Positions 1 through 5,576 of a DNA stretch of 5,576 nucleotides are shown one piece after another (position 1 is the stretch's first letter; the number at the start of each line of letters is the position of its first letter). A program made the translations under genes and the position numbers. This stretch comes from an uncultured Flammeovirgaceae bacterium (GTDB lineage: Bacteria; Bacteroidota; Bacteroidia; Cytophagales; Cyclobacteriaceae). Below the pieces are notes generated by a model that saw only the letters and a program-made list of their open reading frames with translations, was not told the origin of the DNA and ran no database searches. Location: the NCBI GenBank assembly GCA_946480685.1, contig CAMLLI010000341.1:1-5576 (forward strand). Reading direction: 5' to 3'.

Positions 1-761
1 TTTGCAGTTGAAATGACCATCGGACCATTCTCCATCTCCACTATATCCATCGAAAAGAGCACATCGATTACCTTTCGCGACTTCGTATATAGTTGCACTT
101 CTTTGTTACGGACCTCCTCACCTTTCTTTAACATCGTAACCATGCGTTCGCGTACATCGGAGTCGAGCCATATCGCAAGCTCGTGTACATGCTTGCCAAT
201 AACTTCTTCGCGGGTATAGCCGAGCAACTTCAGAAAAATTTCATTCACTTCAACAAATACACCTTCGAAGGTAGCGAGTGCCAAGCCGGCTACCGGGTTG
301 AAATGAAACAGCCTGGCAAAGCGCTGCTCTGAAAGTTGCAACGCTCTATAGGCATTTTTCAATTTCAATAAATTCTCATTGCGCTCAATGGAGTGAAGAA
401 TGGCGCGTCTTAATACACGTTGATTGAGTTGCTGTTTGTTGATATAGTTTTGTGCACCTTCGCGTAACACCTGCACCGCCATCTCGTCATCGTCTTCCTG
501 TGTGAGTACAATCATGGGACTGACGGGATATGCAGTACTGAGCTGTCTCAACATGTCGATGCCTGCTTCACCGACTATATCGAGTCCGAATAAAATAACA
601 TTTACCGAAGGATTGCTGTTTGAAAAATCAACCGCTTCCTGCAGCGATTTTTTCAGAATCACTTGCGCACTGGTATATTCTGTATCTTTTAAAATACTTT
701 GAACAAGTACAACATCCTCCGGATTATCTTCTACAAGTAAAATGGTAATGTTCTGATACAT
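1..761 (-). CDS. Receiver-PAS signalling protein, probable hybrid sensor kinase (3' end cut by window edge)
   Basis: The first 253 residues are visible. Residues about 4-125 form a CheY-like receiver domain: beta1 'ITILLVEDNPED' carries the acidic pair E11/D12, the conserved Thr is T87 in 'MIVLT', and the conserved Lys is K109 in 'NYINK'. The phospho-acceptor position is Gly: the usual 'VILLDLxLP' reads 'VILFGLDIV', with G59 at that site and D61 two residues on. A charged helical linker (about 126-143) leads into a PAS domain (about 144-253 and beyond), with 'SEQRFARLF', 'NPVAGLALA', 'VNEIFLKLLGYTREEVIGK' and a following beta sheet. Proteins of this build in Bacteroidota usually continue into a histidine kinase, but that part lies outside the window, so the output is unknown. 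The start is well fixed: an in-frame TGA lies six bases upstream of the ATG, and the receiver fold begins at once. There is no Shine-Dalgarno sequence. The role, intracellular signal sensing, is known for the families; the loss of phosphorylation is inferred. Confidence 0.88.
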   Translation of the reverse strand, partial: MYQNITILLVEDNPEDVVLVQSILKDTEYTSAQVILKKSLQEAVDFSNSNPSVNVILFGLDIVGEAGIDMLRQLSTAYPVSPMIVLTQEDDDEMAVQVLREGAQNYINKQQLNQRVLRRAILHSIERNENLLKLKNAYRALQLSEQRFARLFHFNPVAGLALATFEGVFVEVNEIFLKLLGYTREEVIGKHVHELAIWLDSDVRERMVTMLKKGEEVRNKEVQLYTKSRKVIDVLFSMDIVEMENGPMVISTA

Positions 762-993
762 CGCTCAACAAAATTTTACACAAAAAAATATCTCTAACGA
801 AAAGCTGCGTGCAGGTAATAACACGCGAAACAATTATGCCCGACTCGGACACGAAGATCACGTACCGAAGCAGCAAGTTCACACTCGATTACTCGTGAAC
901 ATACCGGTATAAGATAATCATTTCTTTGATTTAATCACGAAGCTTCTACACCGGAGGAATGAGACAAGCTGCTTAAAGACATCACCTATAAAA
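762..993. other. Intergenic region upstream of the receiver-PAS gene
   Basis: I see no credible gene on either strand here; the longest minus-strand reading frames are about ten codons. The stretch should hold the promoter of the receiver-PAS gene, but I could not find a convincing Bacteroidota promoter (TTTG near -33 with TAnnTTTG near -7). It contains several short dyads: GTTCAC/GTGAAC (877-882 with 895-900), the perfect palindrome ATACCGGTAT (901-910) and TGATT-T-AATCA (927-937). The bases just before the start codon are T-rich on the coding strand, with no ribosome binding site. Confidence 0.6.
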
Positions 994-1020
994 TGTGAGC
1001 CAGCGGATTGCCGGCTCACA
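994..1020 (-). terminator. Probable intrinsic terminator of the NAD(P)-binding protein gene
   Basis: TGTGAGCC at 994-1001 pairs perfectly with GGCTCACA at 1013-1020, giving an 8-bp GC-containing stem with an 11-base loop. On the minus strand it begins 8 bases after the TAG stop of the upstream gene, and TTTTATA follows it directly. That is the arrangement of a Rho-independent terminator, although the T-run is short. There is no T-run on the plus-strand side, so it should act in one direction only. Confidence 0.6.
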
Positions 1021-1028
1021 CCTGATTA

Positions 1029-1667
1029 CTATATACTTGCTATAAACGGTGCTTTCTGCAAGAAGCGGTCATCAGAGAGCTGCTGTACCAAAAAGACAGC
1101 GAGGTCTGTTGCGCGGATTTTTTTTCCGGGACAATTATACTGATCGATCGCGATGGATCCGGTCTCAGCGCTAAGTTCGATCATGGGCAAGCGTACCAGT
1201 GTCCACTGCACCGAACTCGCTGCCAGTATCGAAAACTCCTTCTGCTTATCAGCAATAACCGAAGCGAATAACCATTTCATCATGCGAGACAAGAGCTTTG
1301 TCCGAAAGCTCTTTCTGTCACCGGGTATATCGATGCTTAAACCTGTTACAACAATATATCGCTTCACATTTAGTTCGCGCATAGCCTGTACGATGTGCGC
1401 TGTTGCCTGACTGAGTACAGGTGGTTCGCCTTTACGTTGTCCTAATGTACTGATGACTGCATCACAGTTTTCCAGCAGTCTGTATATCGTTTGATAATCG
1501 CGTGCATCACCCCGCACAACTTCAATTCGGGAATTCGTTATTGTGACTGTAGACGGATCGCGCACCAACACGCGAATTGCATAACCTTGTTTGATAAGCT
1601 GATCAACCAGGTATTTTCCGGATTTACCGGTAGCGCCAAGAACGGCAATAGTTTGATTCTGTTGCAT
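1029..1667 (-). CDS. NAD(P)-binding atypical SDR / NmrA-like family protein
   Basis: This complete 212-residue cytoplasmic protein has a Rossmann fold. The N-terminal strand 'TIAVLGATGKSGKYLV' contains the dinucleotide-binding GATGxxG motif (G11-G17). R36 in 'RVLVRDPS' sits after beta2, where a basic residue usually favours NADP(H). 'VVRGDARD' (50-57) supplies the adenine-contacting Asp region, and 'AVISTLG' (70-76) is the beta4 signature. 'RYIVVTGLSI' (103-112) and 'VQWTLVRLPMI' (153-163) match the C-terminal half of the NAD(P)H-binding / flavin-reductase-like (biliverdin reductase B-like) group. The classical SDR YxxxK pair is not evident, as expected for atypical SDRs. The length is normal for single-domain members. 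Substrate and reaction cannot be read from the sequence; a quinone or flavin reductase or a redox-sensing role are possibilities. An in-frame TGA 12 bases upstream fixes the start. It is likely a single-gene transcript, because hairpins lie on both sides. Confidence 0.88.
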   Translation of the reverse strand: MQQNQTIAVLGATGKSGKYLVDQLIKQGYAIRVLVRDPSTVTITNSRIEVVRGDARDYQTIYRLLENCDAVISTLGQRKGEPPVLSQATAHIVQAMRELNVKRYIVVTGLSIDIPGDRKSFRTKLLSRMMKWLFASVIADKQKEFSILAASSVQWTLVRLPMIELSAETGSIAIDQYNCPGKKIRATDLAVFLVQQLSDDRFLQKAPFIASI

Positions 1668-1705
1668 AATGCTTTTTCATAAAATTCAGTGAATAAGAAA
1701 TAGTG

Positions 1706-1726
1706 CTTTGCTTGACGAAAGCAAAG
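1706..1726. promoter_or_regulatory. Perfect 8-bp inverted repeat, possible operator or leader hairpin
   Basis: CTTTGCTT (1706-1713) and AAGCAAAG (1719-1726) are exact inverse copies around a five-base spacer. The repeat lies 39-59 bases upstream of the NAD(P)-binding protein start and overlaps the TACTTTG promoter-like sequence. It could bind a dimeric repressor or form a hairpin in the mRNA leader. No T-run follows on the minus strand, so a terminator is unlikely. The function is inferred from position only. Confidence 0.3.
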
Positions 1727-1732
1727 TATGCT

Positions 1733-1766
1733 GCACCGGCAGAAAGGATTTTCTACAGAAAGGTGC
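1733..1766. repeat. Short direct repeats CAGAAAGG flanked by an inverted GCACC/GGTGC pair
   Basis: CAGAAAGG occurs at 1740-1747 and again at 1756-1763, a centre-to-centre spacing of 16 bases. The pair is bracketed by GCACC (1733-1737) and GGTGC (1762-1766). The position, upstream of the promoter-like element, would suit an activator or repressor site. In an AT-leaning intergenic stretch it could equally be chance. Confidence 0.25.
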
Positions 1767-1803
1767 CGATTGAATATTTATGAAATGCGTTTAATGAGAC
1801 AAA

Positions 1804-1832
1804 GATACAACGGATGTGTTATCCGTTGTATC
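1804..1832 (-). terminator. Probable intrinsic terminator of the large surface-protein gene
   Basis: GATACAACGGAT (1804-1815) pairs perfectly with ATCCGTTGTATC (1821-1832), giving a 12-bp stem with a five-base loop. On the minus strand the hairpin starts nine bases after the TAA stop of the surface-protein gene and is followed by TTTGTCTCATT. The long uninterrupted stem at this spot is convincing; the T-tract is broken, so termination may be partial. Confidence 0.65.
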
Positions 1833-1841
1833 CGGGACCTG

Positions 1842-4800
1842 TTATTTTTCGAGTACGACTTTATGTGCACTGAAGCCTGTCTCCTGCTGTACCTCGAGTA
1901 TATATATACCTGAAGGAAGTGCCGTCATATTAAGAATAACACCGCGCTCTGATTCTTTTACCGGAACCTTGAGCAAATAGCCTACTTCATTGCGTACCTT
2001 CACAGACGCTATACCATCTCCATTCGATTCGACCTCTACAAAATCGGCCGTTGGATTCGGATGGATGATGAGGGCATCGTTCACACCATCTATATAAACA
2101 ACTTTGGAATACATACTGCTTCCATCAAAATCAACTTGTCTTAAGCGGTAGTACGAGCTTCCTGCGAATGGCAACGCATCGTTGTACGTGTAGTCATGCC
2201 GTTGTGAGGACGTACCCGCTGCCTTCACGCTGCCGATCGACTCGAAGTATTTTCCATTCTTGGAACGTTCTACCAGGAAATAGTCGCTGTTAAGTTCATT
2301 GGCCGTTGCCCATTGCAACACCACCTGGTTCTCACTATTCTTTTTGCCTGTAAAATTCAAAAATGTAACAGGCAACGGGTTGTTACCATTCCCGGATGCC
2401 AGTGCAAACGGACTGAATGATGTTACCACTCCGTTGGTAATGATCGTACCTGCACTCGTAGTACCGGTCGTACCTCCATTGCCCTGATCTTTCCAACGCC
2501 CCTGCCCTATATCCCAGCGTGCTATACGCAATGCAGACAAATCGTTTATTGTTCCGCTGTTACCATCCCAGCTTAGTGTAACATCTATATTGGAAGTACC
2601 ACCGGTGCGATTCAGCATCCAATACTCAGCACCGCTCACGTGATCGAGTGAAGCATCACGTTGTGCATTCGGATATACCACCGTAGGGTTGCTGTGGAAA
2701 TACTGTGCGGTAAAGTGATCAGTAGTTTGTGCAGGTGCCGAAATTCCAATCGGCCGATAATGACCATTGTCGCCTACCGGGAATGTAAAAGCAGTGTTGC
2801 CCACTTTGCGTACATCGCCATCGATGTGGCTTGCATCGCTTGCTCCTGTAACGGTGGCGCCATTCAGGATTTCCAATATACCATTCTGATATACTATACC
2901 GTTCGTAAGTGTAAGCTGATTGCGCACCTGTTGTATACCCGATGAGATTGTAATATTATTCGTCTTATTGATCACCAGGTTGTGAAATGTTTGTGTAGCC
3001 GCTCCGCTGATCGTGTTGGCCGCATTGGCTCCGACAAATTCAACGGTACCGCTATTGGCCGTAAAGCCTCCGCTGTTCGACCAGCTTCCGTATACCTGCA
3101 GGTTAAACGTTCCGCTTGTAGACAACGATGCGGCTGCTATAGCGGAGTTATAGGTGCCCGCTGCAACAGCACCATTAATTGTAAGATTGCGACACTGTGC
3201 TCCCGCACCTGCTATAACGGGCATGTTACGAACTCCGGCTGCCGGTATAGTTACGTCCGTGGCAGATGTAGGTATAGAGCCGCACCAGTTTGCAGCATTG
3301 AACCAATCCGTGCTCACCGCTCCCGTCCATATAACATCGGATGCTGTATGTGTTACCGGTGTAAATTGTACCGACAGGTACGCAGTACCTCCGCCTTGTA
3401 TGAGGCGCAGTTCAACCTGCGATGTACTTTCGAGTACACCTGTCCAAAGTGTACCGTGCACATCGCAGCAACCATTGTGTTGTGCTACCTGTGTTCCGTT
3501 GATGAGCAATGTAAAATTATCATCGTGTGCCGGTATACTGATCTGATATATACCGCAGGTAAAACCGGATCGCTTGAAGCTGAGACTATAATTTGAGACA
3601 CCGAGTGCACATCCCTGGTAAGCTGTCCCATTCGTAGCGTTTGCTGTTGATGGCGCTGCGTTGTTGGCCCAGCGTGTGGTGGTGTTGAAATCATAACCGC
3701 TCGCACCAGATCCATTCTCGGTATAGTAACCGGAATAGTTTGTACCCACTACTGTAGAGTTGAATGCATATACATTCCAGGTGTTGGTCGGATAGGTATT
3801 GACTGCCGGCAATGGATTAATCGTAATAGTACTGATCGCATCCAGTGTATTACAGTTGTTGCTTCCCGACACGGTATAGGTTGTTGTAACGGTAGGGCTA
3901 GCCGTTACCTGGAAACCGGACGTAGCACTCAAGCCGCCGGCCGCTCCTGTGCTGGACGACCATGTATAGGAGCTTGCGCCACTTGCCGTTAACGTAAACG
4001 GTGTACCCGGGCAATACGTTGAACCTGTTGTAGGTGTCACGGATGTATTGGACAATGGATTGATCGTGACCGGAACCGAGTTGGTAGCAGTACATCCCGT
4101 CTTCGCTGCGTCTGTCAACGTAACGGTATAGTTATCCGACACAACCGGAGATATACTGGTGCTCGCATTGGACGGTGTCGCGATGGTTCCGTTGTTGGCT
4201 GCGTTGCCAGGTGTCCAGCTATAGGTTGCTCCGCTAATCGCCGATGTTGCTGTAAGCGTTGTACTCGTGCCCGCACAAATAGTAACCGGTGTGTTGACCG
4301 ATACCGGTGTAGTGGCAGCGGGTGTCATGGCGAATTGTAATCTGCCAGGACCGGAGTTGTTGATCAGTCGTAACTCTATGGTACTGGTGGGGCCGATAAA
4401 TCCGGTCCATACATTGGTATGTACATCGCCCCAGCCATTGTGCTGAAATACCTGCGCGCCATCGATATATAGTGTTACGTTGTCGTCATGATAAGGTATA
4501 TCAATCTGGTAATAGCCGCACGGAATATTGGTGCGTTTGAAACTCATGGAGTAAAATGTAGTCGGCACAGAACATCCTGTATAGCCTATACCGGAAGAAG
4601 CATTTGCAACGGAGGGGCCACTCACATCTGTCCAGCGACTCGTAGTGTTGAAATTCAGATTGTCTTCGGTATAATAACCATAGTAATCACCGAAGCCTGT
4701 ACCATTAAAGCAGTATACATTCCAGGTGCCGTTACCAAATCCGCTTGGTGTTGGTGTAGTCGGAGGATTCTGCACCGTGATAAAACGTGATGCCGTTGAC

Positions 4801-5576
4801 GTAGCACAGTTATTACTACCCGTCACGGTATAGGTTGTCGATACCGATGGATCTACGATAACTGTATTCCCTGTTGTAGTGTTGAGACCGGCAGCCGGTG
4901 ACCAGGTATAGCTGTTGGCACCACTTGCTGTTAAGGTGATCGTTGTTATGCCCGAGCATATAGTAGAAGGTGCCGGAGCAATGGTTGTTGTTGGTGTAGC
5001 GGCAACGGTAACCAGCACGCTGTTAGCGATAGTGCATCCTGTTGTTGCATCAGTACCTGTAACGGTATAGGTTGTGGTTGCTGTTGGTCTTGCTTCAACG
5101 CTCGCTCCTGTTGCCGGAGTAAGTGTAGCGGCAGGTGTCCACGCATAGGACAATGTTACCGGCGATGTTACCGTAAGCGTAGTGGGTGTACCCGAACAAA
5201 CTGTTACCGGTGCTGACATCGTCAACGGCACGGTAGATGTGCTGAATTGCAAAGTAAGATATGAATTACCGCCTCCTGAATTTTGAACGCGTGCCTCTAC
5301 AGTAGACGATGTCCCGAGAAAACCGGTCCATACATTGGTGTGTGCATCACAGCAACCTATGTGCTGGTATACCTGTACACCGTCAATGAATAACGTTACG
5401 TTGTCATCGTGCGCGGGTATATCAATCTGGTAATATCCGCAAGTAAACCCGGCTCGCTTATGTATGAACGAATAGGTACTTGTATTGGTAATGGTACACC
5501 CCTGGTAAGCACTGCCTGCGCTGCCATTAGCATTGGAAGGACTCGTGTTGTTTGCCCAGCGATTGGTAGTGTTGAA
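1842..5576 (-). CDS. Large modular T9SS-secreted surface protein, PA14-like/Ig-like repeats (5' end cut by window edge)
   Basis: The frame is open to the right edge, giving 1244 visible residues; the signal peptide and start lie outside. Domains in order: PA14-like copy A (1-115, partial), Ig1 (116-191), Ig2 (192-271), PA14-like B (280-423), Ig3 (424-506), Ig4 (507-590), PA14-like C (597-742). Next comes a segment with 'TDWFNAANW' (about 746-828), a beta-rich region containing 'QTFHNLVIN' and 'EYWMLNRTGGT' (to about 1060), a fibronectin III-like segment with 'LQWATANELNSDYFLVERS' and 'YYRLRQVDFDG' (1067-1164), and a T9SS type A sorting domain (1168-1244). T9SS cargo crosses the outer membrane and is usually anchored to surface lipopolysaccharide or released. 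No catalytic domain is visible. The repeats and the Thr/Ser-rich, Cys-paired Ig units suggest an adhesin or carbohydrate-binding protein; this is inference. It is closed by its own hairpin and followed by an apparently unrelated gene. Confidence 0.9.
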   Translation of the reverse strand, partial: FNTTNRWANNTSPSNANGSAGSAYQGCTITNTSTYSFIHKRAGFTCGYYQIDIPAHDDNVTLFIDGVQVYQHIGCCDAHTNVWTGFLGTSSTVEARVQNSGGGNSYLTLQFSTSTVPLTMSAPVTVCSGTPTTLTVTSPVTLSYAWTPAATLTPATGASVEARPTATTTYTVTGTDATTGCTIANSVLVTVAATPTTTIAPAPSTICSGITTITLTASGANSYTWSPAAGLNTTTGNTVIVDPSVSTTYTVTGSNNCATSTASRFITVQNPPTTPTPSGFGNGTWNVYCFNGTGFGDYYGYYTEDNLNFNTTSRWTDVSGPSVANASSGIGYTGCSVPTTFYSMSFKRTNIPCGYYQIDIPYHDDNVTLYIDGAQVFQHNGWGDVHTNVWTGFIGPTSTIELRLINNSGPGRLQFAMTPAATTPVSVNTPVTICAGTSTTLTATSAISGATYSWTPGNAANNGTIATPSNASTSISPVVSDNYTVTLTDAAKTGCTATNSVPVTINPLSNTSVTPTTGSTYCPGTPFTLTASGASSYTWSSSTGAAGGLSATSGFQVTASPTVTTTYTVSGSNNCNTLDAISTITINPLPAVNTYPTNTWNVYAFNSTVVGTNYSGYYTENGSGASGYDFNTTTRWANNAAPSTANATNGTAYQGCALGVSNYSLSFKRSGFTCGIYQISIPAHDDNFTLLINGTQVAQHNGCCDVHGTLWTGVLESTSQVELRLIQGGGTAYLSVQFTPVTHTASDVIWTGAVSTDWFNAANWCGSIPTSATDVTIPAAGVRNMPVIAGAGAQCRNLTINGAVAAGTYNSAIAAASLSTSGTFNLQVYGSWSNSGGFTANSGTVEFVGANAANTISGAATQTFHNLVINKTNNITISSGIQQVRNQLTLTNGIVYQNGILEILNGATVTGASDASHIDGDVRKVGNTAFTFPVGDNGHYRPIGISAPAQTTDHFTAQYFHSNPTVVYPNAQRDASLDHVSGAEYWMLNRTGGTSNIDVTLSWDGNSGTINDLSALRIARWDIGQGRWKDQGNGGTTGTTSAGTIITNGVVTSFSPFALASGNGNNPLPVTFLNFTGKKNSENQVVLQWATANELNSDYFLVERSKNGKYFESIGSVKAAGTSSQRHDYTYNDALPFAGSSYYRLRQVDFDGSSMYSKVVYIDGVNDALIIHPNPTADFVEVESNGDGIASVKVRNEVGYLLKVPVKESERGVILNMTALPSGIYILEVQQETGFSAHKVVLEK
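1845..2075 (-). other. T9SS type A C-terminal sorting domain
   Basis: The last 77 residues begin 'LIIHPNPTADFVEVES', the 'YPNP' type of opening, with H in place of the usual Y. They continue through 'VKVRNEVGYLL' to 'LNMTALPSGIYILEV' and end 'HKVVLEK'. The order of motifs (PNP, a central strand, LPSGIYIL, then a basic residue near the end) is that of the Bacteroidota type IX secretion signal. The domain directs outer-membrane export and is normally cleaved by the PorU-type sortase. Confidence 0.92.
3351..3788 (-). repeat. PA14-like repeat copy C
   Basis: This is the last of three copies, and a complete one. It opens 'NTWNVYAFN' and continues 'YYTE', 'FNTTTRW', 'YQGC', 'SFKR', 'FTCG', 'IPAHDDNFTLLI', 'HNGCCDVH' and 'LWTG', ending at 'VQFTPV'. 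The pattern G-x-Y-Q-I-x-I-P-x-H-D-D-N followed by an 'I-x-G' turn resembles the PA14 core, where a Tyr strand precedes Asp-Asp and a short ligand loop. Its cysteines are C656, C674 and the adjacent pair C703/C704 in visible-protein numbering. PA14 membership is inferred from the motif layout. Confidence 0.7.
3807..4307 (-). repeat. Ig-like pair Ig3-Ig4 between PA14-like copies B and C
   Basis: Two Thr-rich Ig/PKD-like beta-sandwich units of about 83 residues each. Ig3 has 'VTICAGTSTTLTATS' and ends with 'TDAAKTGCTATNS'. Ig4 has 'STYCPGTPFTLTASG', 'SSYTWS' and 'TTTYTVSGSNNC'. Each has one Cys near its start and one near its last strands, probably an intradomain disulfide. Ig3 matches Ig1 and Ig4 matches Ig2 better than the neighbours match each other. 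Confidence 0.75.
4308..4739 (-). repeat. PA14-like repeat copy B
   Basis: The middle, complete copy shares 'TWNVYCFN', 'YYGYYTE', 'FNTTSRW', 'YTGC', 'SFKR', 'IPCGYYQIDIP', 'HDDNVTLYIDG' and 'VHTNVWTGF' with the other copies. It differs at the 'GCCD' site, which reads 'GWGD' here (residues 382-383), and it has an extra Cys in 'VYCFN' (C289). The 'YTGC' and 'IPCG' cysteines (C335, C353) are kept. Confidence 0.7.
4764..5231 (-). repeat. Ig-like pair Ig1-Ig2 between PA14-like copies A and B
   Basis: Ig1 contains 'VTVCSGTPTTLTVTS', 'TTTYTVTGTDATTGCT' and 'VLVTV'. Ig2 contains 'TICSGITTITLTASG', 'NSYTWSPAAGL', 'TTYTVTGSNNC' and 'FITV'. These are the Ig/PKD-like beta-sandwich spacers common in Bacteroidota surface proteins. 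Each unit has two Cys placed to bridge the first and penultimate strands. They probably act as rigid stalk segments holding the PA14-like domains apart. Confidence 0.75.
5232..5576 (-). repeat. PA14-like repeat copy A (partial)
   Basis: The first visible copy is cut at its N-terminal side and begins at 'FNTTNRW'. It keeps 'YQGC' (C27), 'FTCGYYQIDIP' (C46), 'HDDNVTLFIDG' (H56-N59), 'GCCDAH' (C75/C76) and 'NVWTGFLG'. It lines up with copy B 308 residues later. The missing start and any earlier copies lie beyond the right edge. Confidence 0.7.

Larger units (their letters stand above)
1668..1803. other. Intergenic region with probable promoter of the NAD(P)-binding protein gene
   Basis: No gene is supported here. 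On the minus strand this stretch must hold the promoter and leader of the NAD(P)-binding protein gene. A 'TACTTTG' (plus-strand 1721-1727) resembles the Bacteroidota -7 element TAnnTTTG but is one base short, and no clear -33 element accompanies it. A-rich sequence precedes the start codon, with no true Shine-Dalgarno. Two dyad or repeat structures inside the region are listed separately. Confidence 0.5.

Noticed and set aside
13..219. Plus-strand open frames at 13-219 and 502-702
   Set aside because: They are antisense to the receiver-PAS gene, which has clear domain motifs on the minus strand.
1153..1410. An 85-codon plus-strand open frame and a 63-codon one at 1491-1682
   Set aside because: Both are antisense to the well-supported NAD(P)-binding protein gene and show no recognisable features.
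2982..3596. A 204-codon open frame on the plus strand, with another of 130 codons overlapping it (3154-3546)
   Set aside because: Both lie entirely antisense to the surface-protein gene. Their Cys/Arg-rich composition reflects the reverse of Thr/Gly/Ala codons, and no domain is recognisable.
3871..5070. Recurring ACGGTATAG sequence at about 3871, 4122, 4825 and 5062, which at first looks like an interspersed repeat or CRISPR-type array
   Set aside because: Each copy is the complement of the codons for the conserved 'TYTV' strand of the Ig-like units. The spacing is irregular (about 250, 700 and 240 bases) and the intervals are coding.
5250..5252. TTG codon as a possible start of the large gene
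   Set aside because: The frame stays open from here to the right edge, and the extra 108 codons encode most of a PA14-like copy matching the two downstream copies, so the true start lies outside the window.

Overview
The window looks like Bacteroidota chromosome, probably Chitinophagaceae-like. The strongest evidence is the large surface protein: it ends in a type IX secretion (T9SS) type A sorting domain, preceded by the stereotyped 'VTFLNF...LQWATANE...YYRLRQVDFDG' segment found in many secreted Bacteroidota proteins. Start codons without a Shine-Dalgarno sequence, balanced GC and free use of the Ile codon ATA fit this. The family-level assignment is a guess.

All three genes lie on the minus strand. 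From right to left, the order of transcription, they are: (1) a very large secreted modular protein (1842-5576), whose N-terminus lies beyond the right edge; (2) a 212-residue atypical SDR / NmrA-like NAD(P)-binding protein (1029-1667); (3) a receiver-PAS signalling protein (1-761), whose C-terminus lies beyond the left edge. Genes 1 and 2 are each followed by a hairpin that could act as a terminator (1804-1832 and 994-1020). The three are therefore probably separate transcription units, and nothing in the sequence ties their functions together.

The main item of interest is the surface protein. Its visible part is built from a super-repeat, [PA14-like domain - Ig-like type a - Ig-like type b], seen as A-Ig1-Ig2-B-Ig3-Ig4-C. 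The repeat period is 308 and then 321 residues. A beta-rich Bacteroidota-type region and the sorting domain follow. A cell-surface adhesin or glycan-binding role is likely but inferred. The second item is the receiver domain at the left edge: it has Gly at the phospho-acceptor position while keeping the acidic pocket, Thr and Lys, so it is probably a pseudo-receiver.

The two intergenic stretches (762-1028 and 1668-1841) contain no credible gene. They hold the two terminator hairpins and several short dyads or direct repeats that could be regulatory.
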